A stretch of 20,182 bases of DNA, from positions 1-20,182 of the forward strand of contig JAHIEM010000037.1 in assembly GCA_018901625.1 (NCBI GenBank), written 5' to 3'. The stretch's first letter is position 1, and every line of letters begins with the position of its first letter. This document shows positions 6,717 through 13,040 of the stretch, piece after piece. The notes below the pieces were generated by a model, which searched no databases, was not told the DNA's origin, and worked only from the letters and a program-made list of their open reading frames with translations. Both the position numbers and the translations under genes were made by a program. The DNA comes from Nanobdellota archaeon (GTDB lineage: Archaea > Nanobdellota > Nanobdellia > Pacearchaeales > GW2011-AR1).

Positions 6717-7328
6717 TTATTCCTCGTATTCAAAAACCCTCTGGATTTTTACTGGAATCTTAAACTTATGGAATTCTTTTAGAAACAGGTTTAGCTGCTC
6801 TGTTGGAATGAGTATCACATTTGCTCCTAGCTTTCTGCCTCCGTATATCTCCAACAGCCCCTTGTAATATCTCTTATAATGGTTGTATCCAATAATCTTT
6901 TTGTTTAACATTACTCTTTTAGAGTTTGGCTTTATGTTGCTCCATGTTAAAATTACTTCGTTTTTACCGTTTTCTAATATTGGGGAGTATTTTTGATAGA
7001 GCACTATCGAGCTTCCGAGCATGCTATCTTTTAATTTCCAGTTCTCTAGTTTTCCAACAATAACATTTATCTCGTTTTTGACATTAAGCAGTTTCCAGTA
7101 ACTTTTGAACTTAACTGAACTGAAGAATTTTTTTCCTATTTGTTTGACTTCTTTCTCTATTTCTTTTTCATCATTCAAAACATCAACAAAAATATCCACG
7201 TCGCTTTCTTTTCCTGCCTCTCCCCTGGCCACACTACCAAATAAGATTATGGACTTTATTTTTTCCATATTCTTTGTATTTTGTATCAGGAAAGATGCAA
7301 AATCTGCTGCATAACTTACTAATTCCAT
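6717..7328 (-). CDS. MNT-type nucleotidyltransferase (antitoxin-like partner)
   Basis: 203 aa. The polymerase-beta-type nucleotidyltransferase signature GSVARGEAGKESDVDIFV is at residues 31-48, with D43 and D45 as metal ligands. The usual third acidic residue is unclear: the expected strand reads EINVIVG, with Asn where Asp is common. In the HEPN/MNT toxin-antitoxin family the MNT protein adds AMP to the HEPN partner and silences it. The HEPN-like gene lies directly upstream and overlaps by 10 bases (7319-7328), so the two are co-translated. The C-terminal 110 residues extend beyond the minimal MNT fold and I do not recognise them. Family assignment is strong; the antitoxin role is inference from order and overlap. 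Confidence 0.8.
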   Translation of the reverse strand: MELVSYAADFASFLIQNTKNMEKIKSIILFGSVARGEAGKESDVDIFVDVLNDEKEIEKEVKQIGKKFFSSVKFKSYWKLLNVKNEINVIVGKLENWKLKDSMLGSSIVLYQKYSPILENGKNEVILTWSNIKPNSKRVMLNKKIIGYNHYKRYYKGLLEIYGGRKLGANVILIPTEQLNLFLKEFHKFKIPVKIQRVFEYEE

Positions 7329-7717
7329 TTTAATTCAAGGCTTTCGAATAGAGATTTAATTTGATTGAAGGAAGAGATTACTGATTCTATTGTTTCTATT
7401 TCATGCGGCTTTCCGTAGCAGAGCAAGCTTCTTTTGCTTTCTATTTCTATCGGAATTTTCATTATTTTATCTTTTTCTGGAAAATCGAATGGAAGTTTTT
7501 CATTTGCCTTTCTCTCTGAGGCAAACCAATCGTGCTTGATTACTGCCCCGGGATTGATTAAATTGTTTTTATGCAGGAAAATCTCGAGCATTTCAACCGA
7601 GGCGACAGAGCAGTTAAATCCAATATTTCTCTGCCTTTCTTGGATTCCTTTCTGTATGCTTTCGTTTATTACTTCTAAACTTTCTTGGATGTTTCTTAAA
7701 TGGTCTTCTACTCTCAT
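7319..7717 (-). CDS. HEPN-like protein, atypical active site
   Basis: 132 aa, helical, paired with an MNT gene in the usual HEPN-first order. HEPN toxins are RNases (or AMP acceptors) with an R-x4-H-x-Y motif late in the domain. The corresponding segment here appears to be R96-SLLC-Y101-GK, so Tyr stands where the catalytic His is expected. This suggests either loss of RNase activity or a different chemistry. The N-terminal helices (RNIGFNCSVASVEMLEIFLH) fit the HEPN four-helix pattern. ATG 7717 is 25.5 bases from a TATA box. Three tandem repeats lie just upstream of that box. An alternative is a related helical family outside HEPN proper. Confidence 0.6.
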   Translation of the reverse strand: MRVEDHLRNIQESLEVINESIQKGIQERQRNIGFNCSVASVEMLEIFLHKNNLINPGAVIKHDWFASERKANEKLPFDFPEKDKIMKIPIEIESKRSLLCYGKPHEIETIESVISSFNQIKSLFESLELKWN

Positions 7718-7738
7718 GTAAGAATAATTGTTTTGCTG

Positions 7739-7746
7739 TTTTTAAA
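7739..7746 (-). promoter_or_regulatory. TATA box of the HEPN/MNT operon
   Basis: Minus-strand TTTAAAAA is centred 25.5 bases before ATG 7717 (leaderless), directly next to the tandem repeats at 7748-7815. Confidence 0.65.
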
Positions 7747-7747
7747 T

Positions 7748-7815
7748 CTTTAGTTTCATTTGTAACTATTCTTTAGTTTCAAGTGTAGCTATGACTTAGT
7801 TTCATTTGTAACTAA
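7748..7815. repeat. Three tandem 22-base repeats, candidate operator array
   Basis: Units start at 7748, 7771 and 7794, an exact 23-base period (about two helical turns). Consensus CTTTAGTTTCATTTGTAACTA; units 1 and 3 differ at only a few positions, unit 2 is more diverged. Each contains the dyad TAGTT...AACTA (AGCTA in the middle unit). The array abuts the HEPN/MNT TATA box on its upstream side, where an activator or autorepressor would bind. Confidence 0.7.
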
Positions 7816-7942
7816 ACTTGTTGAGGGAATCCTATTAAACAATAACTGCTTCTGAAATAAAGTTATCTGCAATCTGATAATTAATAGACTATGAGAGTGA
7901 TTTGCAGTTTCGGGGGGTTAGTTGTAGACTGAGTTACTCAAC
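7816..7942. other. Rest of the intergenic region before trm5
   Basis: No gene is visible. The only structure I see is the 11-base palindrome TGAGTTACTCA (7930-7940), immediately upstream of the trm5 TATA box. Confidence 0.5.
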
Positions 7943-7943
7943 A

Positions 7944-7952
7944 TTTTTAAAT
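7944..7952 (+). promoter_or_regulatory. TATA box of the trm5-like transcript
   Basis: TTTTTAAAT is centred 25 bases before ATG 7973, the spacing seen for leaderless starts throughout this window. Transcription therefore probably starts near 7973, leaving a structured leader of about 92 bases before the main ATG at 8065. Confidence 0.55.
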
Positions 7953-7972
7953 TAACTTTAATTGGTATCATG

Positions 7973-8068
7973 ATGATAAAAATAAACAATTCAAATTCTT
8001 ACGAATTTGAACCTCGAGAATTTAAGGAAATTCTCGGAGTTTTCGCTCAAGAGGTGAGCTCAAGATGA
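7973..8068 (+). CDS. Leaderless upstream ORF coupled to trm5
   Basis: A 31-codon ORF (MIKINNSNSYEFEPREFKEI...) whose TGA (8066-8068) overlaps the main ATG (8065-8067). Its first ATG sits at the leaderless distance from the TATA box; another ATG lies just upstream at 7970. The peptide resembles no family I know. Two of its segments are encoded by hairpin arms, so it may be a regulatory leader ORF or a by-product of those palindromes. Confidence 0.35.
   Translation: MIKINNSNSYEFEPREFKEILGVFAQEVSSR
7990..8059 (+). promoter_or_regulatory. Three consecutive hairpins in the trm5 leader
   Basis: Hairpin 1: TTCAAATTC (7990-7998), loop ttac, GAATTTGAA (8003-8011). Hairpin 2: CGAGAATTT (8015-8023), loop aagg, AAATTCTCG (8028-8036). 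Hairpin 3: GCTCA (8045-8049), loop agagg, TGAGC (8055-8059). The Shine-Dalgarno GAGGTGA (8051-8057) lies in the loop and 3' arm of hairpin 3. Hairpins 1 and 2 can also exchange strands (AAATTCT 7993-7999 with AGAATTT 8017-8023), so two mutually exclusive folds are possible. Confidence 0.6.
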
Positions 8069-8922
8069 TAAAAGCAGGTTATGATTTCCTAGGCAACATG
8101 GCTGTTTTGAAATTCTCTGAGAAGACGCTTGCGAGAGAGAAAGTTAAATTTGCAAAGAAACTGATGCAAGAGAGGCCTAATGTTCTTACAGTGCTTGAGA
8201 AAATTGAGAAGGTTCATGGAAGACTGAGAACTTTGAAGACAAAGCATCTTGCTGGAAAGAAGACTAAGGAAGCGCTTTATCGAGAAAGCGGATGTGTATT
8301 CAAGCTGAATATAGATTCCTGCTACTTCTCTCCAAGATTGAGCAATGAGAGATTAGAGATTGCAGGTAAAATAAAACCGAGTGATAAAGTTTTAGTCTTA
8401 TTTTCAGGGGTTGCTCCGTTTCCAATTGTCATTGCTAAACATTCTAAGTGCAAGAAAGTTGTTGCTGTTGAACTTGGAAGAGAGTGCTGCAAGTATGCAA
8501 GAGAGAATGTTAAGCTGAATAAACTTTCTAATGTTGAGATTATTCAGGGAGATGTCAGGAATCCTCCTTCAAAATGGAAGTTATGTCGGATTCCTGAGCA
8601 CCCGGAAAATTCCAAAGACAACAAGAATTTTCCATGTGTCAAGAAACTAGATAAATTGCTAGAAAAAAATTTAAGCTTTGACAAGATAGTCATGCCTAGA
8701 CCCCAGTTGAAAGACAGTTTTTTGGAATATATCTGGAAATTCTGCAAGAAAAATACAGAGGTTTATTATTATGATTTTGGGAAAGATGCTGAAGAAATTA
8801 TTGATAAGGTTTTATCTGAGGCAAAGAAAGCTAAAAAGAGAATAAAGATTTTTAATTTTAAGAAAGCTGGGGAGATTGCTCCTTATAAATATCGGTGGCG
8901 AGTAGATTTTAAAATTCTGTAG
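8065..8922 (+). CDS. Trm5/TYW2-like class I SAM methyltransferase (tRNA m1G37 type)
   Basis: 285 aa. The N-terminal part YDFLGNMAVLKF and GCVFKLNIDSCYFSPRLSNERL matches the D2 region of archaeal Trm5-family tRNA methyltransferases. The SAM-binding motif is VLVLFSGVAPFPIVIAK (about 110-126), then VVAVELGRE and GDVR. The family's N-P-x-P-type motif appears as MPRPQL. Trm5 methylates G37 next to the anticodon and prevents frameshifting; TYW2-like relatives act in wyosine synthesis, so the exact reaction is uncertain. Between GDVR and FDKIVMPRP there is a poorly conserved-looking insertion of about 35 residues (RIPEHPENSKDNKNFPC) encoded by perfect inverted repeats. ATG 8065 has GAGGTGA seven bases upstream, which decides the start. 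Confidence 0.8.
   Translation: MIKAGYDFLGNMAVLKFSEKTLAREKVKFAKKLMQERPNVLTVLEKIEKVHGRLRTLKTKHLAGKKTKEALYRESGCVFKLNIDSCYFSPRLSNERLEIAGKIKPSDKVLVLFSGVAPFPIVIAKHSKCKKVVAVELGRECCKYARENVKLNKLSNVEIIQGDVRNPPSKWKLCRIPEHPENSKDNKNFPCVKKLDKLLEKNLSFDKIVMPRPQLKDSFLEYIWKFCKKNTEVYYYDFGKDAEEIIDKVLSEAKKAKKRIKIFNFKKAGEIAPYKYRWRVDFKIL
8556..8633. repeat. Two inverted repeats inside trm5
   Basis: CAGGAATCC (8556-8564) with GGATTCCTG (8588-8596), and GGAAAATTC (8604-8612) with GAATTTTCC (8625-8633), are both perfect 9-base arms. They encode the extra segment between the SAM-binding domain's GDVR and MPRP motifs, suggesting an in-frame palindromic insertion. Confidence 0.5.
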
Positions 8923-8930
8923 CTCGGCGC

Positions 8931-8973
8931 TTATATTCTCTTCTCAACTTTAACAGCTGTTGGAGCTTCTCCA
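8931..8973 (-). repeat. Copy A of the herA 3' end (43-base direct repeat)
   Basis: Identical over 43 bases to 9049-9091, the last 14 codons (stop included) of the HerA-like gene. The spacing is 118 bases, not a multiple of three. Read leftward from 9047, copy A is the end of an open frame (ASCGSFVVLKNEAHLWKPFL then the shared GEAPTAVKVEKRI and stop), which looks like a second, diverged HerA tail. Confidence 0.75.
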
Positions 8974-9047
8974 TAAACCTTTAGAAAAGGTTTCCAAAGG
9001 TGTGCTTCATTCTTCAGCACTACAAAGCTTCCGCAAGAAGCTCTAGC
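8931..9047 (-). pseudogene. Orphan HerA-like C-terminal fragment
   Basis: A 38-codon open segment with no start, in a different frame from the upstream ATPase gene and lying just past its stop. It ends with the same 13 residues as HerA (GEAPTAVKVEKRI). The part before that, GSFVVLKNEAHLWKPFLKVY, has roughly the position and pattern of HerA's GSAIILDDNSERLYPMRIKP. It could be a relic of a duplicated gene, or an alternative tail reached by frameshift or recombination. The DNA also holds three small hairpins: AAACCTTT/AAAGGTTT 8975-8993, GTGCT/AGCAC 9003-9019, and AGCTTC/GAAGCT in 9026-9042. Confidence 0.4.
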
Positions 9048-9048
9048 A

Positions 9049-11475
9049 TTATATTCTCTTCTCAACTTTAACAGCTGTTGGAGCTTCTCCACCATGCCAG
9101 GTGAATCTTGGCTTTATCCTCATAGGATAGAGTCTTTCTGAATTATCATCGAGAATTATTGCGCTTCCTTTTAAATTTGGCAGGTCATCCATTTGTTTTT
9201 TTATTGAATCTAGAAGGTATGACTGCATCATCTCATTCAAGGCGCGAATATCCGGCATTGCTGTGACTCTGTGGCTTATAACTATGTCTGCCTGAGTAAT
9301 TGCATCTCTTGCTAATGCTCCTGGCTGTTGTGTTGCCATTACCATTGATATTCCAGGCTGTCTACCTTCTCTCAACAGCTGGATTAATGCATCGCTTGCA
9401 GGTGTTTTTCCTTGGTCAGGCAAAAACTCGTGGATTTCATCAAGAAATATCCAGACAAGAGGCATCTCTCTTTCTTGCTTGAAAGACAAGTAATCGATTC
9501 CGTGCTGAACTGCTTCTAGTTCTTCTTTTTTTCTTGCAAGTATTCTTTCGTTAAACAATTTTCTGCAGACTAGGCTTATCACGAGGGCGCGGATGTTAAA
9601 AGCTCCTACTGAGCTGTATACTGAGAGATCCAAGACAGAAGTTAGTCCTGGTTTGACTAGGTCTGCTGTTGGGGTTGATTTCTCATTCTTTCGCGCAAAA
9701 ATCTTCCAGGTAAGGGCTGCTTCAAACAAGCCTATTGCAGAGTTTTTTATTTCTTCGTTTGAAGTTGAATCTTTTTTTATTTCAGAGATAATTTCTTCCA
9801 CACCAAAGTCTTCAGATTTCTCTTTCAGCTTGTTTACTGCTCTCTCAATTGTTATTGCTATAGGGTCTGTGATGTTCAGATTAAAAGTTATTACCCAGTC
9901 TTCTGCATCTAGTTCACTAGGGGATATTGAGAACTTTTCATCAACAGGAATCTGGCGCTTTTCATATTCTGAAAAATACCCTGAAGGGGCGAAGATTTTT
10001 ACATCTATATTTTTTGGCTTTTCCTGCCATTCGCTTAATAACTCTTTTTCTTTCTCATTCTTGAATTTCATTGTCCAGAATATTCCCATGGTATCAAATA
10101 TGAGACTGGAGATATTTTTTTTCTCTTCTCCTTCTAGTGTTGAAAGTTCTTCTGCGATTACTCCAAGTGTATAGGACTTTCCAGAATTATGGCTTACAAT
10201 ACCATTAGCGATAAAAGAATGATTTTTATCAACTGACAAATCATAAACTTTGTTTATTCCATTTATTTCTTTTATAAACTTTATTCTTTTACAAACTAGA
10301 CTATTTGAAAAATAGAATGTTTTTCTTCTTTTAGTGTTATTTCCAATATGTTTTTCTAATCTTTCCTGTTTATACTTGCTTATGAACCCTATTCTTTTAA
10401 AATTCTCTATTGAAGAATTATCAGTTATGAATAATCTATGATTCTCATAGTATTTTTCCCCACATTTGGAGTTCTTTATTTTTATTGTGGATTCTATGCC
10501 TAATTGAGTTAATAATATCTGCAAATCTTCTAGAAATGCTCTCGATTTGCTGTAATACTCCAATGTTTTGCCATTTTTCTCGACAAAACCATCACAAGAG
10601 AATAAAGCAGAGAGAAAATTTTCCTTGAATTTGTTTGAGCTTTCCCAGACTATCTTTGGAATTCTTATAATTCCCGCTTTATTTCCGAGCGGCACCCCAA
10701 GATTTTTAATTCGATCTATCACAGAGGCATGCAAGGATTGAATAACTGAACAGTTGCAATCATTCCTTCTGTACTCTTTAACATGCAACCCAAACTCTTT
10801 TTCTAAATCTTCTTTTGCTGTTCTTAGTACTGATTCATCATCACAAAAAATTCTCAGTCTGCTTTTAGTTCCGTTATACCAATAACCTCTGCCGTCTTTC
10901 CATCTTCCTTTTCTTTTGCTTATTGTGCCGTCAGAAAGAACAAATCCTAAAATTCTTGCGATTCTCAGACTTTCTTTGTCATTTTTTATTTCTGGCAAAC
11001 TTGTAGGGAGTATTATTTTGTCTCTGACTTTTAACTCCTGAGCCATTCTCCAAAACAAATACTTCCCGTAGTTAAGCAGCAGGGGGTGCTCTTTAGTTAA
11101 TTTGAGTTTTCTTCCATCCTCTAACTCAATTTCAATCAATGTTTCATTAGAGATATTGTATTCCAACAATTCTGCATTTTCCCATTCAAATTCCTTCTTT
11201 TCTTTATTGAATGACAGAACCTTATCCTCTTTCTTGTTAAATTCGGTTATTCTCTTATATCCTTTGTCGGTGAAAATCATGGTATCTTCAGTTAGACATC
11301 CACGTTTGCCGGAAACAAGAATAACGTGGCTTCTTGCTACATCCATAAAAATTGGATTGCTTAAAGAAGTGTACTGGCCCATTTTAACATAGCCTTTTCC
11401 TAGTTTGATTAAGCCTTTATTCCCAAATCTTAATTTATCTGAATCATCTCTTCCTACTATTATATTATATGGCAT
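9049..11475 (-). CDS. herA: HerA-type (DUF87) ATPase containing an intein
   Basis: 808-aa precursor; removal of residues 60-430 would leave a 437-aa ATPase. The joined P-loop reads SGKRG+SGKSYTLG (Walker A), the Walker B is WIFLDEIHEFLP with Asp/Glu at about 679-680, and a sensor-like MATQQPGALARDAI segment follows. HerA/FtsK-superfamily hexamers pump DNA; in Archaea HerA works with NurA in end resection, and related DUF87 proteins serve mobile elements. No nurA is visible here, so the exact role is open. The intein sits at the G/S junction of Walker A, so the precursor cannot bind ATP until it splices. A TATA element lies at 11517-11530 and AGAGGA precedes ATG 11475. The last 43 bases are duplicated downstream. 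Confidence 0.85.
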   Translation of the reverse strand: MPYNIIVGRDDSDKLRFGNKGLIKLGKGYVKMGQYTSLSNPIFMDVARSHVILVSGKRGCLTEDTMIFTDKGYKRITEFNKKEDKVLSFNKEKKEFEWENAELLEYNISNETLIEIELEDGRKLKLTKEHPLLLNYGKYLFWRMAQELKVRDKIILPTSLPEIKNDKESLRIARILGFVLSDGTISKRKGRWKDGRGYWYNGTKSRLRIFCDDESVLRTAKEDLEKEFGLHVKEYRRNDCNCSVIQSLHASVIDRIKNLGVPLGNKAGIIRIPKIVWESSNKFKENFLSALFSCDGFVEKNGKTLEYYSKSRAFLEDLQILLTQLGIESTIKIKNSKCGEKYYENHRLFITDNSSIENFKRIGFISKYKQERLEKHIGNNTKRRKTFYFSNSLVCKRIKFIKEINGINKVYDLSVDKNHSFIANGIVSHNSGKSYTLGVIAEELSTLEGEEKKNISSLIFDTMGIFWTMKFKNEKEKELLSEWQEKPKNIDVKIFAPSGYFSEYEKRQIPVDEKFSISPSELDAEDWVITFNLNITDPIAITIERAVNKLKEKSEDFGVEEIISEIKKDSTSNEEIKNSAIGLFEAALTWKIFARKNEKSTPTADLVKPGLTSVLDLSVYSSVGAFNIRALVISLVCRKLFNERILARKKEELEAVQHGIDYLSFKQEREMPLVWIFLDEIHEFLPDQGKTPASDALIQLLREGRQPGISMVMATQQPGALARDAITQADIVISHRVTAMPDIRALNEMMQSYLLDSIKKQMDDLPNLKGSAIILDDNSERLYPMRIKPRFTWHGGEAPTAVKVEKRI
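10186..11298 (-). mobile_element. Intein with LAGLIDADG homing endonuclease
   Basis: 371 residues (60-430 of the precursor). It starts with Cys (CLTEDTMIFTDKGY, splicing block A), has a TKEHPLLL block B with Thr-x-x-His, and ends VYDLSVDKNHSF...GIVSHN followed by extein Ser; the Cys1, penultimate His, terminal Asn and Ser+1 are all intact, so splicing should work. Two LAGLIDADG-like helices, ILGFVLSDGTIS and LSALFSCDGFVE, keep their Asp residues, suggesting an active homing endonuclease. Inteins favour conserved ATPase P-loops, and this one splits GKRG^SGKS. Confidence 0.92.
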
Positions 11476-11516
11476 GATTTATTTTCCTCTTTTGTTATAT
11501 GGATATAATTAGCATA

Positions 11517-11530
11517 CTTATAAATTTATA
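11517..11530 (-). promoter_or_regulatory. Promoter of the HerA-like gene
   Basis: Minus-strand TATAAATTTATAAG is centred about 48 bases before ATG 11475; the leader contains AGAGGA as a ribosome binding site. Confidence 0.5.
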
Positions 11531-11553
11531 GATTTTTGGTTCTGTAAATATCG

Positions 11554-11590
11554 CAGGTGATGCTCTAAATTTCTTATTTTCCATCACTTG
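11554..11590 (-). terminator. Hairpin downstream of the MgtC/DUF4010 gene
   Basis: CAGGTGATG (11554-11562) pairs with CATCACTTG (11582-11590) with one G-U wobble, 23 bases past the stop of the upstream leftward gene. Its role in 3'-end formation is tentative. Confidence 0.3.
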
Positions 11591-11612
11591 TTAATTTAAC
11601 ATTACCAGATTT

Positions 11613-12938
11613 TTATACAAGGAATGCAAGAGCAAGCCCTATTATGAGGATAATTAGGAATGCAATCGTAACTTTCTTTGCCAGACCGTTATCTCCCATT
11701 ATTCTTGTTATGGCTCCTTTTACAACAGTATTTGCTGCGACTGCAAGAATGATGCCTATGATTGCTATTTTTGCATCGAGAGAGCCGAGAGCGAGAGTGG
11801 ATATTGTTATTGTTATCGCGTCTACATCTGCTAAACCTGAGACTAGGGCAGCAATCAAGATTCCACTGTTCCCGAATAATATGAACAGCAGTTTTGAGAC
11901 TACTAGGATAAAGACAAAGAATAATCCAAACTTCAGGGCTGGCCAGAGTGCAAAAGGGTTCTTGAATTCTACTTTTTTTGTTTTTTCTGACTTGCTATTT
12001 CTCGAAATTATGAATGCGATGACTAACCCTGCCAGAGCCATTGCTCCGAGTGGAATTGCCAGGAATTTAAGGAGAGAGTTGTTGACTACAGAAACTTCTA
12101 TCAGAACTCTGATGAACATTATTGAAGAGGCTAGAATTATCCCAAAGGCGAGGGGGGAGTTTGCTTTAGACTCTTTGCTCTTTTCAGATAGTGAGATTGT
12201 GACTGCTGTGCTTGATACTAGGCCTCCGAGCATGCTTGTTAATCCAATTCCCCTGTTTGTGCCGATTAATCTTACAAGAATATAACCTATGAAGCTTAGG
12301 CCTGAAATAAATACGACCATCATCCAGATTCTGAATGGGTTGAATACATTGATTTGCTGGATTAGTGGAATTGTTTTTGGGAAGATTGCAATAATCTCTC
12401 TAAGAACAGGAATGTCCAGCATAGTGTAGGCTTTATTTGGGAGAAATGGGAGGATTACTATGCTTATTATTGCCATTTTTATTGCTGCATAGACTTCTGT
12501 TGTTTGCACGCTTCTTGCAAATTTGTGGAGATTTTCTTTTAGCGCAAGAAGTGAAGCTACAATCACTGCGATTATTATTGCTATTAATCTAAGATTTTTT
12601 GTTATGTCTAGTGTTACAATGGCTGCAAGCAGGAAGGTGATTATTGCAGTTATCTCTGTTGTTGCTCCAACTCTCCCTGTTTTCATTGCGAGGATTACAT
12701 ATGATGCGATTACCAGAATCATAAATGCTGCAAATCCGACTATAAATGCTGAAAACGAATTAAATAGATTGATAGTTATATATGCGAGAAGAAACCCGAG
12801 AATAGCTATGAGAATGAATGTTCTTATCCCTGCAAAATCTGTTATCTTCTTTTTTTGGTGAACTATTTCTCGTTCTATTCCGAGAATTGCTCCGATACCT
12901 ATTGCCAGCAGAAAATTTATGAACACCTCTAATTCCAT
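11613..12938 (-). CDS. MgtC/SapB family membrane protein with DUF4010 domain
   Basis: 441 aa. Residues 1-140 carry the MgtC-type start (LLAIGIGAILGIEREIVHQ...GIRTFILIA), a family linked to growth at low Mg2+ and to transporter control in bacteria. The rest is a long DUF4010-like membrane domain with GLTSMLGGLVSSTAVTISLS and LVSGLADVDAITITIS segments. About 12-14 spans are visible, and the length matches this fused family. It probably sits in the cell membrane; substrate or partner unknown. The TATA box at 12960-12967 is 25.5 bases from the ATG, and the gene is divergent from the thioredoxin-fold gene. Confidence 0.82.
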   Translation of the reverse strand: MELEVFINFLLAIGIGAILGIEREIVHQKKKITDFAGIRTFILIAILGFLLAYITINLFNSFSAFIVGFAAFMILVIASYVILAMKTGRVGATTEITAIITFLLAAIVTLDITKNLRLIAIIIAVIVASLLALKENLHKFARSVQTTEVYAAIKMAIISIVILPFLPNKAYTMLDIPVLREIIAIFPKTIPLIQQINVFNPFRIWMMVVFISGLSFIGYILVRLIGTNRGIGLTSMLGGLVSSTAVTISLSEKSKESKANSPLAFGIILASSIMFIRVLIEVSVVNNSLLKFLAIPLGAMALAGLVIAFIISRNSKSEKTKKVEFKNPFALWPALKFGLFFVFILVVSKLLFILFGNSGILIAALVSGLADVDAITITISTLALGSLDAKIAIIGIILAVAANTVVKGAITRIMGDNGLAKKVTIAFLIILIIGLALAFLV

Positions 12939-12959
12939 GTTTTATCTTCGGAAACACTG

Positions 12960-13019
12960 TTTAAATATCTTTTTACTTTAATTTTTTTATATTCCCCCTA
13001 ATTCCATAAGATTTATAAA
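12960..13019. promoter_or_regulatory. Divergent leaderless promoters
   Basis: Leftward TATA TTTAAATA at 12960-12967 is 25.5 bases from ATG 12938. Rightward TTTATAAA at 13012-13019 is 25.5 bases from ATG 13041. About 45 bases separate the two boxes. Confidence 0.65.
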
Positions 13020-13040
13020 GCCTCTAAAATAATAATCAAT

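Noticed and set aside
7748..7815. CRISPR-like array
   Set aside because: Three units follow each other with one-base gaps and no spacers; they adjoin a promoter, so an operator array fits better.
9593..10174. 193-codon plus-strand frame within the HerA-like gene
   Set aside because: Antisense of the well-supported ATPase extein; Ser/Phe-rich composition typical of a shadow frame.
9049..11475. Treating the HerA-like gene as a T4SS VirB4 partner of the membrane cluster
   Set aside because: Both are ATPase/membrane-type genes in one window, but they lie 3-8 kb apart with unrelated genes between, and no VirB-type motif was seen in the membrane proteins.
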